Shown here piece by piece: positions 54,385-62,292 of a DNA stretch of 64,000 bases. Under the pieces are notes generated by a model that did not search any database, had not been told where the DNA came from, and saw nothing but the letters and a program-made list of their open reading frames with translations. Source of the DNA: an uncultured Saprospiraceae bacterium (lineage in GTDB: Bacteria > Bacteroidota > Bacteroidia > Chitinophagales > Saprospiraceae); the NCBI GenBank assembly GCA_938015595.1, contig CALLPI010000013.1, positions 29,793-93,792 on the forward strand, given 5' to 3'. Both the position numbers and the translations under genes were made by a program. Every line of letters starts with the position of its first letter. Positions within the stretch are counted from its first letter, which is position 1.

Positions 54385-56877
54385 TTACTCATTCTTCTTG
54401 CCGAATAGCGTTTCGCTCCAGAAGTCCTTGCGGCTCTCACGGCGTTCTTCGCGGCGGCGTTGCTTTTCGAGTTGTTTTTGCAGGTAGTCCTGGTACTCTT
54501 CATCAGTTTCCTGAGGTTTTCGGGATCGAACGTGCATGGGCGGTCCTTCGCCTTCCATCATTTCTTCAAGGATGAGGCTGTCGCGCACCCAATAGCTATC
54601 TACTGGCATTTGATCGAGGTAGGGCGGGCAGTCCATCATAGCGGCGAGGGTGTCGGGCAGAGGGGGGAAAGTGCCCCCGCGCCAGCGCTGCAGCCGGTCG
54701 TCGGCATTGACCTTGCGCATGAAGCGCCCCCAGATAGGTAGGGCGGAGTTGGCGCCCTGCCCTTGTGCAGTGGTGCGAAAATGAATAGACGGCAGCTCAG
54801 CGCCTACCCATACGCCGGCTGCCAGCCTGGGCGTATAGCCAATGAACCAGCCATCGCTATTTTGCTGGGTGGTGCCAGTTTTGCCAGCGATGTCCTGGCT
54901 GAGGCCAAACTCCGAACGCAAGCGGCGCCCTGTACCTGCATTGACGGCAGTTTGCAGCATACGGGTGACCATAGCGGCATACTGGGCAGATACCACCCTA
55001 GGGAAAGATGCCGAAGCAGGTCTGTTGAATACTTTGAGCACCCTGCCATCGGCGGTTTCTATACGATCGAGATAGTGCAAAGCGGGGCGGCGGCCTCCAT
55101 TGGCCAAGGTAGCATATACGGTGACCATTTCGCGCAAGGAGGCCTCACCAGCACCCAGGGCTATAGCTGGTACGCGCGGTATGTCACTCTGGATACCCAT
55201 ATCTTGCGCCAACATGCGTACATTGCCTATACCAGCTCGCATGAGCACCTCTACGGCCACGGTATTGACCGAGTGAGCCAAGGCACCTTCCATAGAATAT
55301 ACGCCGCCATACACATCATCGGCATTTTTAGGCTCCCAGTTGTTGTACTCCTCGTAAGTGGTGAGCATATTTTCAGTGTACTCGCAGGGCAGCATACCGT
55401 TCATGAGGGCCGCCGCATATACAATGGGCTTAAAGGTACTGCCCACTTGCCGGCGCGATTTGACGTGGTCATACTGAAAGTACTGAAAGTCCACGCCGCC
55501 CACCCAGGCCCGCACCAGGCCGCTCTGTGGCTCTACCACCAGAAATCCGGCGTGCAGCACTGCTAGGTGGAAGCGTATAGAGTCCCAAGGGCTAAGTTCT
55601 TTGGGCTCTTCTCCGTCTTCCCAATCAAAAATCTTCATTTTGATCGGCTTCTGGAAGATTTCACGAATGGCCTTGTCGGATTTACCCTCGGCTTTGAGCG
55701 CCTTGTATCGAGGCGATTGCTTCATGGCCGCTTCTATGAGCTTGGGGTCATTCCAGGGGCCTTTATCCTTCCAGGCTTTAAGAAAGTCTTTCTGCAGGCG
55801 CGATAAATGCTCTCGCACGGCTGCTTCTGCATGGCGCTGCATCCTCGAGTGAATGGTGGTATAGATTTTCAGCCCGTCGGTGTACAAGTTATAGGGGCTG
55901 CCATCGGGTTTGAGCAAGCCTTTGAGGTGGTCTTGCAACTCCAATCGCAGATGTTCTCTGAAGTAGGTAGCTAGCCCTTGATTGATGCCTTCCTTAAAAT
56001 ACTTCAACTCCATGGGTAAGGCCTTTAGAGAGTCAGCTGCAGCGGCATCCAGGTAGCCGTACTTGACCATCTGATTGAGCACTACATTGCGTCGTTGCAA
56101 AGAGCGCTCGGGGTTTCGCACAGGATTGTACAGGGTGTTGCCCTTGAGCATACCAATAATGGTGGCAGCTTCCTGTATCTTGATATCTTGCGGAGTAGTG
56201 GCAAAAAAACGCTGGGCAGCTACTTTTACGCCGAAGGTGTTTTCGCCAAAGGGCACTGTATTCAAGTACAGGTTGAGCAGTTCTTCTTTGTTGTAAGTGC
56301 GCTCCAGGCGGCGAGCCGTGAACATCTCGCGCACTTTGTTGATAAAAGTGCCGAAGAGGTAGTATTTGCGCCGCGGGTACAGATTTTTGGCCAATTGCTG
56401 GCTCAAGGTGCTGCCGCCGCCGCCTGATTCGTCAAAAAGCAAAACCGTGCGCAACAATACTCGTATCCAGGCGCGCAGGTCAATACCGCTGTGCCGGAAA
56501 AAGCGCGCATCCTCAGTAGCAACGAGCGCCTGCACAATGTAAGGAGAAATCTCCGACATGGAGGCATTCACTCGGTTTTCAACATAGTATTTTCCAAGCA
56601 GTATACCATCATCGGCATATACTTCGGAGGCTGTGTTATTGCGTATGTCGCGCAGTTCGGCATAGGTAGGCAGTGGCCCCAGCCAGCCCACATATACCAT
56701 GAAGACGAGCAACGCCGCAAATAGCAGCCCGGCTAAGCCCAGCCCAAATGCGCCTCTGACAACTATTGCCAGGCGAGGGTGGCGTGCCCGAAAGTTTTGC
56801 CAGCGCTGCTGGAGTTGCTGCCAGTAGCGCTGGAGCACCTTATACCAAACCCTGTATACCTCCTTAAAATAACTCAT
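54385..56877 (-). CDS. Penicillin-binding protein 1A (transglycosylase/transpeptidase)
   Basis: This 830-residue class A PBP builds peptidoglycan strands and crosslinks them. One membrane helix is near residues 45-70. The GT51 glycosyltransferase has the catalytic Glu in VATEDARFFRHSGID and GGSTLSQQLAKNLYPR. The transpeptidase has the SxxK serine in VGSTFKPIVYAAALMNG, SVN in ALAHSVNTVAVE and KTGTTQQNSDGWFIGYTP. The C-terminal 50 residues are very charged (EEYQDYLQKQLEKQRRREER). I chose the ATG at 56877. The neighbouring ElyC-like and rhomboid genes share its strand. Confidence 0.95.
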   Translation of the reverse strand: MSYFKEVYRVWYKVLQRYWQQLQQRWQNFRARHPRLAIVVRGAFGLGLAGLLFAALLVFMVYVGWLGPLPTYAELRDIRNNTASEVYADDGILLGKYYVENRVNASMSEISPYIVQALVATEDARFFRHSGIDLRAWIRVLLRTVLLFDESGGGGSTLSQQLAKNLYPRRKYYLFGTFINKVREMFTARRLERTYNKEELLNLYLNTVPFGENTFGVKVAAQRFFATTPQDIKIQEAATIIGMLKGNTLYNPVRNPERSLQRRNVVLNQMVKYGYLDAAAADSLKALPMELKYFKEGINQGLATYFREHLRLELQDHLKGLLKPDGSPYNLYTDGLKIYTTIHSRMQRHAEAAVREHLSRLQKDFLKAWKDKGPWNDPKLIEAAMKQSPRYKALKAEGKSDKAIREIFQKPIKMKIFDWEDGEEPKELSPWDSIRFHLAVLHAGFLVVEPQSGLVRAWVGGVDFQYFQYDHVKSRRQVGSTFKPIVYAAALMNGMLPCEYTENMLTTYEEYNNWEPKNADDVYGGVYSMEGALAHSVNTVAVEVLMRAGIGNVRMLAQDMGIQSDIPRVPAIALGAGEASLREMVTVYATLANGGRRPALHYLDRIETADGRVLKVFNRPASASFPRVVSAQYAAMVTRMLQTAVNAGTGRRLRSEFGLSQDIAGKTGTTQQNSDGWFIGYTPRLAAGVWVGAELPSIHFRTTAQGQGANSALPIWGRFMRKVNADDRLQRWRGGTFPPLPDTLAAMMDCPPYLDQMPVDSYWVRDSLILEEMMEGEGPPMHVRSRKPQETDEEYQDYLQKQLEKQRRREERRESRKDFWSETLFGKKNE

Positions 56878-56963
56878 ATGACGATCAGTGAGTATTTCGC
56901 AAAAGTAATGTAAAGCATGCGCATACAAAGCGTCATGAACGCCGAAAATGCCCTGCGCGGATG

Positions 56964-57734
56964 TCAGTTATACCCTTGCCAGCGATAGGCCGCCATGCCG
57001 GCCCACTCCTTGACGAGCAGCTCCCATTTGTACAGGCCGAGTTTGTCGGGCATGAACAAGAGGTCGGGATCCCAGCGATTACGCTCGGAGATGTAGTCCA
57101 CTGCAAAGGGGGTCACGTCCAGTCCAGCCTTTTGAAAACAGGCCTGAGCGCGCGGTATATGCCAAGCGGAAGTAATAAGCAAGCAGGAGGCTTTGGGGTA
57201 AAGGGTAGCCACCAGGTTTTTAGTAAAAACTGCGTTTTCCCAGGTGTTGCGCGACTGCGGCTCCACGATGACATCGCCAGGTGGTATGCCCATGCGCTCC
57301 AGCCACGCAGCCACGGCTTCGGCTTCGGGGGGCGCGTCCTGCCACAGGCGGCCAGTACCCCCACTGAGGAGAATTTTTTTGATCTTGCCAGTATGGTAGA
57401 GTTCTAGCGCGTTGACGATGCGGTTGCCGCGCTCGCTGAGGTTGTGACGGTCGTGCCCGGGCACTATAAAAGGGTTGGAGTAGCCGCCCAGCACAATACC
57501 TATGTCATAGGGCGCATCTATATCCTGCGCCTGGAGCGTTTTAGGCTCCCAAACCAGAAAAACCTGGTTGCTGAACCAGCGGTTGGAAAACAGCAACAGC
57601 AGCATCAATGCCAGCCGGATGGCATTGCGCCGTCGCACGGGCCGCCGCGTCCAAAGCGCGTAGGCCAGCAGCCCTAGCAGCCACATCACTGGCTTGATGG
57701 CAAAGGCCAGTATTTTGGAGAGCAGAAAAAACAT
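56964..57734 (-). CDS. ElyC/SanA/YdcF (DUF218) family membrane protein
   Basis: This 256-residue protein has two N-terminal hydrophobic segments (LLSKILAFAIKPVMWLLGLL and a second near 40-50) and a DUF218 domain. The domain shows IGIVLGGYSNPF, RIVNALELYHTGKIKKILLS, GGTGR, VIVEPQSRNTWENAVFTKNL and LLITSAWHIPRA. ElyC takes part in envelope and peptidoglycan homeostasis in E. coli, fitting its place between a rhomboid and PBP1A. The exact reaction is not known. It lies 9 bases after the rhomboid gene. Confidence 0.9.
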   Translation of the reverse strand: MFFLLSKILAFAIKPVMWLLGLLAYALWTRRPVRRRNAIRLALMLLLLFSNRWFSNQVFLVWEPKTLQAQDIDAPYDIGIVLGGYSNPFIVPGHDRHNLSERGNRIVNALELYHTGKIKKILLSGGTGRLWQDAPPEAEAVAAWLERMGIPPGDVIVEPQSRNTWENAVFTKNLVATLYPKASCLLITSAWHIPRAQACFQKAGLDVTPFAVDYISERNRWDPDLLFMPDKLGLYKWELLVKEWAGMAAYRWQGYN

Positions 57735-57743
57735 ACTGGGTGT

Positions 57744-58385
57744 TTATTGTAGAAAAGAAGGAGGCTCAGGGCCTTCCAGCAGTCTCTGCAGGATCATCCA
57801 GGGGAATAGAGGCGATACCAAAGTCATAGCCACCAGTATGAAGGCTAGTCCGTATACCGCCCCCCAGAAGTGCGCGCCATGAGCAATATTGTCCAGCCCG
57901 CGCTTCTCCATGTAGGAAGAATACCACAGATAAACTGCCCCGAATACAATAGCAGGCAGTGGCGGGAAAATAAACCACTGCCACGGCGCAAACAAAATAT
58001 ACCCGAATACCAACGCCGAAGTAGCCCCAGAAGCACCCACTGCCGCGTAGGCTGGGTTGAAGCGATGCTTGAAATACGAAATCACGGAAGATGCCACAAT
58101 AGCGCTGAAGTAAAACAGCAAGAACACGAGCCGTCCGTTCAGTTCACCAAACGCATTCAAAAATAACTGCTCTATGATACTGCCAAATTGCCACAGCACA
58201 AACATATTCACCAACAGGTGTGTGAGGTCGGCGTGCAAAAAACCGTGCGTAATGAACCGATACCATTGTCCGTTTTCGCGCATGACAACCGGGTGGAAAA
58301 GCAACTGCCTGTTTATGTTGGGGTTGTTAAATGCCTGAAAGGAAATCAGACTGGTCATGATTACAAGTATGACTGTAAGGCTCAT
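57744..58385 (-). CDS. Rhomboid-family intramembrane serine protease
   Basis: The 213-residue protein has six or so membrane helices. The family landmarks are present: HGFLHADLTHLLVNMFVLW in loop/helix 2 (HxxxN-type), the catalytic serine in AAVGASGATSALVFGYILF (GASGA), and the catalytic histidine in IAHGAHFWGAVYG. Rhomboids cut single-span proteins inside the membrane. I chose the ATG at 58385; a -7 box at 58409-58416 lies just upstream. It is the first gene of a likely unit with elyC-like and PBP1A genes. Confidence 0.93.
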   Translation of the reverse strand: MSLTVILVIMTSLISFQAFNNPNINRQLLFHPVVMRENGQWYRFITHGFLHADLTHLLVNMFVLWQFGSIIEQLFLNAFGELNGRLVFLLFYFSAIVASSVISYFKHRFNPAYAAVGASGATSALVFGYILFAPWQWFIFPPLPAIVFGAVYLWYSSYMEKRGLDNIAHGAHFWGAVYGLAFILVAMTLVSPLFPWMILQRLLEGPEPPSFLQ

Positions 58386-58408
58386 GTGGTGCGGATGAAT
58401 TGAGCGAG

Positions 58409-58416
58409 CAAAAATA
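58409..58416 (-). promoter_or_regulatory. -7 promoter box of the rhomboid unit
   Basis: The minus strand reads TATTTTTG, a perfect TAnnTTTG, about 24 bases before the ATG at 58385. The nearest upstream TTG is 24 bases away, a little far. Confidence 0.55.
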
Positions 58417-58553
58417 AAAAAAAACTGCCGCTGAGGGTAGCAACCAAGTAAAACCACTATCCGCGGCCGTTGACAAACTCCCTCTCTACCAAATGCTCAT
58501 GCCCAGTGCTGAAAACTTCTTTACCACCATATCTTCAGGAGTATGTGTACTTC

Positions 58554-58609
58554 GACTTGCCAAGTTTTGTGTACAACTTCTGTAAATCATACACAAAACC
58601 TGGCAAGTT
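58554..58609. repeat. Palindromic repeat, copy B
   Basis: A 17-base inverted repeat with two mismatches (GACTTGCCAAGTTTTGT against its complement) spans 58554-58609. Reverse-complemented, it matches copy A at 53974-54021 through the arms and most of the spacer. The gap 58386-58929 otherwise has only a short open minus-strand stretch ending at about 58671 that I cannot place in a family. Confidence 0.75.
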
Positions 58610-58929
58610 GTAAGAAAAGCGGGTGGAGTTTGGTGAAGGTTGAGCAGGTCAAAAAAAGAATTGGGGCAGCTAGATCGAGATATTGATGACCATCAGCATC
58701 AATAAACGGATGGTTGAGGCGAGACTTTCTTTAAGTTCTTCAACTTTGTAATTCAGATCAGCTACTATTTCATACGCCAGGAATCGGTTGCTGCCATTGT
58801 GCGGCAAGTATGACAACAGGACGGTGCTGGTTGTTGTAGCTTCTTGAAGGCTGCAGCCCGGCCTAATAAGATACGATCAAAGCCTTTTTCTTTTCCATCG
58901 CTCCTGCACTGTACCCGAAGAACGCGTAT

Positions 58930-60084
58930 TCATCCTGCGTTCTCCTTCAATACCTCCCTGGAAATGACCAGTTTCTGGATTTCGGAAGTACCCTCTCCGA
59001 TGGTGCAGAGCTTGGCGTCGCGGTAGTATTTCTCTACAGGGAAGTCTTTAGTATAGCCATAACCGCCAAAGATTTGCACAGCTTCGTTAGCAATGCGCAC
59101 AGCCGCTTCAGAGGCGTAGTATTTGGCCATAGCGGAGAGCTTGGTACTCTTTTCGCCCCTGTCTTTGAGGCGGCCAGCCTTGCGGGTGAGCAGCTCGGCG
59201 GCTTCAATTTGCATAGCCATATCGGCCAGTTTGAAATTGATGGCCTGAAACTCTGCAATGGGTTTGCCAAACTGGTGCCGCTCCTTTGCATACCGCACAG
59301 CTGCTTCGTAAGCTCCTTTGGCAATGCCCAGCGAAAGCGCAGCAATGGAAATACGCCCGCCATCCAGTATCTTCATAGCCTGAATAAAACCCTCGCCCTC
59401 GGCGCCCAGCATCTGGCTGCGGTGCACACGGCAGTTGTCAAAGATGAGTTCGGCAGTTTCAGAAGCACGCATGCCCAGTTTGCTTTCCTTTTTGCCAGCG
59501 CTGAATCCCGGCGTGCCTTTTTCGATAACGAAAGCCGTCATGCCCCGGCTGTCCAGCAGTTCGCCGGTGCGCACAATGACTACCGCTACCTGGCCGGATT
59601 TGCCGTGGGTAATGAAATTTTTGGCGCCATTGATGACAAAGTAGTCGCCGTCGCGCTCAGCCACGCACTGCATGCGCCCGGCATCGCTGCCAGTGTTGGG
59701 TTCAGTGAGGCCCCAGGCGCCAATCCATTCGCCGCTAGCCAACCTGGGCAGGTAGCGCATTTTTTGCTCCTCATTGCCGAACATAAGGATGTGGTTGGTG
59801 CAAAGCGAGTTGTGCGCTGCTACCGACAAGCCAATGGAGCCGCATACTTTGGCGATTTCCTCTATGATGGTGATGTACTCCTGGTAGCCCAAGCCGACAC
59901 CGCCATAGTGTTCGGGTACGAGCACGCCAAGGAAGCCCAGTTCGCCCATCTGGCGAAAGAGGTCAAGCGGGAAATGTTGGCTTTCATCCCATTCCATTAC
60001 GTGCGGCAAGATGTACTGTTGGGCAAAGTCACGGGCGCTTTGCTGGATAAGGTCAAGATTGTCAAGCGTTTGTACAGTTGTCAT
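58930..60084 (-). CDS. Acyl-CoA dehydrogenase
   Basis: The 384-residue flavoenzyme oxidises acyl-CoA to 2-enoyl-CoA in fatty-acid or branched-chain amino-acid breakdown. Signatures are GAWGLTEPNTGSDAGRMQ, FITHGKSGQVAVVIV, KLGMRASETAELIFDNCRVH, RHQFGKPIAEFQAINFKLAD and QIFGGYGYTKDFPVEKYYRD. The catalytic glutamate is in TIGEGTSEIQKLVISRE near the C-terminus. Length fits the family exactly. The short/branched- or butyryl-CoA type is most likely from the overall look. It stands alone on its strand. Confidence 0.95.
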   Translation of the reverse strand: MTTVQTLDNLDLIQQSARDFAQQYILPHVMEWDESQHFPLDLFRQMGELGFLGVLVPEHYGGVGLGYQEYITIIEEIAKVCGSIGLSVAAHNSLCTNHILMFGNEEQKMRYLPRLASGEWIGAWGLTEPNTGSDAGRMQCVAERDGDYFVINGAKNFITHGKSGQVAVVIVRTGELLDSRGMTAFVIEKGTPGFSAGKKESKLGMRASETAELIFDNCRVHRSQMLGAEGEGFIQAMKILDGGRISIAALSLGIAKGAYEAAVRYAKERHQFGKPIAEFQAINFKLADMAMQIEAAELLTRKAGRLKDRGEKSTKLSAMAKYYASEAAVRIANEAVQIFGGYGYTKDFPVEKYYRDAKLCTIGEGTSEIQKLVISREVLKENAG

Positions 60085-60212
60085 GGCAATTTGATTAGTG
60101 GCTTTCGGGTAAATATAAGGCAGTTTGCGCTAAAAAGTTCGCTTGGCCAATAAAAGAGTGCAACCTGCCAGCCAAAACCTTGTCTTTACTCTAAAAACAA
60201 ATAATCAGCAAA

Positions 60213-61979
60213 ATGAGAAATCTTGCCCTGCTCCTCCTTTGCCTGGGCATGGCGCTGAGCTCCTGGGCACAGGCCTCCTCCGCTTATCTCGGCATACAAT
60301 CCGAAAATATCTCCAAAGAAAAAGCCAAAGCACTAGGCTTTAACCATTATCACGGGAGCTACATCACTAAAGTCGTCCCCAACTCGCCAGCGGCCGCAGC
60401 AGGGCTAAAGCCGTTTGACTATATTTTTGCTGTGGATAAATTCACCCTAAGTGCCGACCGCAAACTTAGCAAGGTGCTTTCGGCTTATCGCCCGGGCGAC
60501 CAAGCCGTCATCTACTACGTGCGCAAGGGCAAAACCCGTAAAGCCAAAGTAACCCTCGGAACACCCATGGGCGCCCCGGTCATCTCTAACAACAAAAAGC
60601 CCTTCTTGGGCGTATCGCCCCACCCGACCAATGACAAGCCCAACCACGAATCCATTGGCGTGGTCATCAAGCCCTTAGCCAACTCCACTGCTGCTGAAAT
60701 AGGCCTCCAGGACGGCGACCGCATTACCGCCATCAACGGCTATACTATGGTGGACTGGAACGACATTTCCATCGTACTGGGCATGTTGCAGGCCGGCGAC
60801 CCCATCACGGTAGAATACCTGCGAAACTATAAACGCCAAACTGCTAAAGGTACGCTCAAAGCCTACAGTGGAGCGCACGTCATTGCCGAGTTTACCTGGA
60901 CCAACAAAGCCAAGGAGCGCGCCCTCCTCGGCATTTCCTCCAACACGCTCAGGGCTGAAAAAGCTGCTGCCCTCGGATTTGACAACCCCTACGGCAGCTA
61001 CGTGACCGAGATCATCCCAGGTACATCCGCCGAAGAAGCCGGCCTCCAACCATTTGACTACGTGTATGGTATTGATGACTGGCGCACTAGCGCAACAGAA
61101 AACCTAACCGCCTTGCTTCAAAAATACAAAGCCGGCGACCGCGCCAACATCCATTTTATACGACAGGGCAAGCCCATGAGTGCAGAAGTGATCTTCATGG
61201 CCCGAAAGCCTATTCCCCAACTGTCCAAACCCCGCTGCGAGCAGCCTTTCCTAGGCGTGAGCGCAAGCAGCACCCATTCGGAAGGCCACGCAAAAGGCCT
61301 ACCCGTGGACGTAATACCCAACTCCACCGCCGAAGCCATGGGACTGAAAAACGGCGACATCATCCTGCTGATTGACCAATATCCCATACTGGACTGGAGC
61401 GACGTTTCCACCGCCATCAACCGCAAAAAAACAGGCGATACCATCAGTGTGCTGTACCGCCGAGGCAATACGCATGTGGAGGCCAGCCAGCCCATTAAGT
61501 CGGTGTGCGACATCAAAGGACGCGACGCGTCAGTGACGATCAAACTGAATTTTCCAGAAAACTTCCCCCTTGGAAAACCCGGCGCTGCTCCGCCACAAGA
61601 CGAAGATTACCAGCCCATACAGCTCCATTCGGTCAATGTCAGCGTCAAAGCCCTGAATGCTGACGAAGCCAATGACCTCAAAAACCGCCGCAGCGTAGCA
61701 ATCTCTACTCAAAATGACCTGAACCTGGAAGACCTCCAGCTGATAGCCAGCCCAGCCACCGGCTTGTTTCGCCTCCAGTTTCGCCTGCCTGAGAGCGGTG
61801 TCACCATAGTGCGTCTGTACAATGCCACTGGCCGCCTCATCTATGCATATGAGCCTGGTGTGTTTTCTGGAGATTTTTCCGACGACGTGGACATTTCCCA
61901 AAACGGTGCCGGCCATTACTATCTGGAAGTGCGCCAGGGCGAGCGCTCCGCCGCTTGGAAGGTTACCTTACAAAACTGA
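60213..61979 (+). CDS. Secreted four-PDZ-domain protein with T9SS tail
   Basis: This 588-residue exported protein has no protease domain. A signal peptide ends SSWAQ. Four PDZ-like domains follow at about 22-115, 125-220, 237-330 and 345-440. Domains 1 and 3 are clearly duplicates (EKAKALGFNHYHGSYITKVV and EKAAALGFDNPYGSYVTEII), as are 2 and 4 (NSTAAEIGLQDGDRITAING and NSTAEAMGLKNGDIILLIDQ). So the pair was duplicated as a unit. The last 85 residues are a T9SS-type tail (FRLQFRLPESGVTIVRLYNA, then GAGHYYLEVRQGERSAAWKV). It probably acts as a secreted or surface peptide-binding adaptor. A terminator follows. Confidence 0.88.
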   Translation: MRNLALLLLCLGMALSSWAQASSAYLGIQSENISKEKAKALGFNHYHGSYITKVVPNSPAAAAGLKPFDYIFAVDKFTLSADRKLSKVLSAYRPGDQAVIYYVRKGKTRKAKVTLGTPMGAPVISNNKKPFLGVSPHPTNDKPNHESIGVVIKPLANSTAAEIGLQDGDRITAINGYTMVDWNDISIVLGMLQAGDPITVEYLRNYKRQTAKGTLKAYSGAHVIAEFTWTNKAKERALLGISSNTLRAEKAAALGFDNPYGSYVTEIIPGTSAEEAGLQPFDYVYGIDDWRTSATENLTALLQKYKAGDRANIHFIRQGKPMSAEVIFMARKPIPQLSKPRCEQPFLGVSASSTHSEGHAKGLPVDVIPNSTAEAMGLKNGDIILLIDQYPILDWSDVSTAINRKKTGDTISVLYRRGNTHVEASQPIKSVCDIKGRDASVTIKLNFPENFPLGKPGAAPPQDEDYQPIQLHSVNVSVKALNADEANDLKNRRSVAISTQNDLNLEDLQLIASPATGLFRLQFRLPESGVTIVRLYNATGRLIYAYEPGVFSGDFSDDVDISQNGAGHYYLEVRQGERSAAWKVTLQN

Positions 61980-62024
61980 CACACTGCGCAACCAGCGAAG
62001 TATTTTCTCAATATCGTCCCCGTG

Positions 62025-62056
62025 GCCGCTCCCCTTGCGGGAAGCGGCTTTTTTTT
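62025..62056 (+). terminator. Intrinsic terminator of the PDZ gene
   Basis: GCCGCT-CCC (62025-62033) pairs with GGGA-AGCGGC (62040-62048) with one bulge, followed by eight T. It lies 46 bases after the stop codon. The remaining gap to 62292 has no gene. Confidence 0.85.
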
Positions 62057-62292
62057 GCAAGTGCTCAGCTCAGTTTGCCCTGACGACGCTTTAGTTAGCA
62101 AAGGCAAGAATGCACAGCCGACAATAAGCTTGAACAGTACATTTTACGCACCTCCCTACACAGCCACGAATGCCCGAATGACAAACAAACACTTACATCT
62201 TCTATAGCAATAGAACATGTTCGTGTATTTGTAAAAAAACGTATTTTCGTAGTAAAAAACGCACAATCGTACCAATAGAGCGTATCCGTTTT

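Noticed and set aside
58671..58860. Open minus-strand stretch with AYEIVADLNYKVEELKES and, in another frame, NHPFIDADGHQYLDL
   Set aside because: The second piece faintly recalls Fic/Doc (HPFxDGN) or aminotransferase motifs, but no start, no full motif and no consistent frame support either.
59074..60153. Open frame of 359 codons on the plus strand opposite the acyl-CoA dehydrogenase
   Set aside because: The minus strand carries a full acyl-CoA dehydrogenase with all motifs; the opposite frame is open only because of codon bias and resembles no family.
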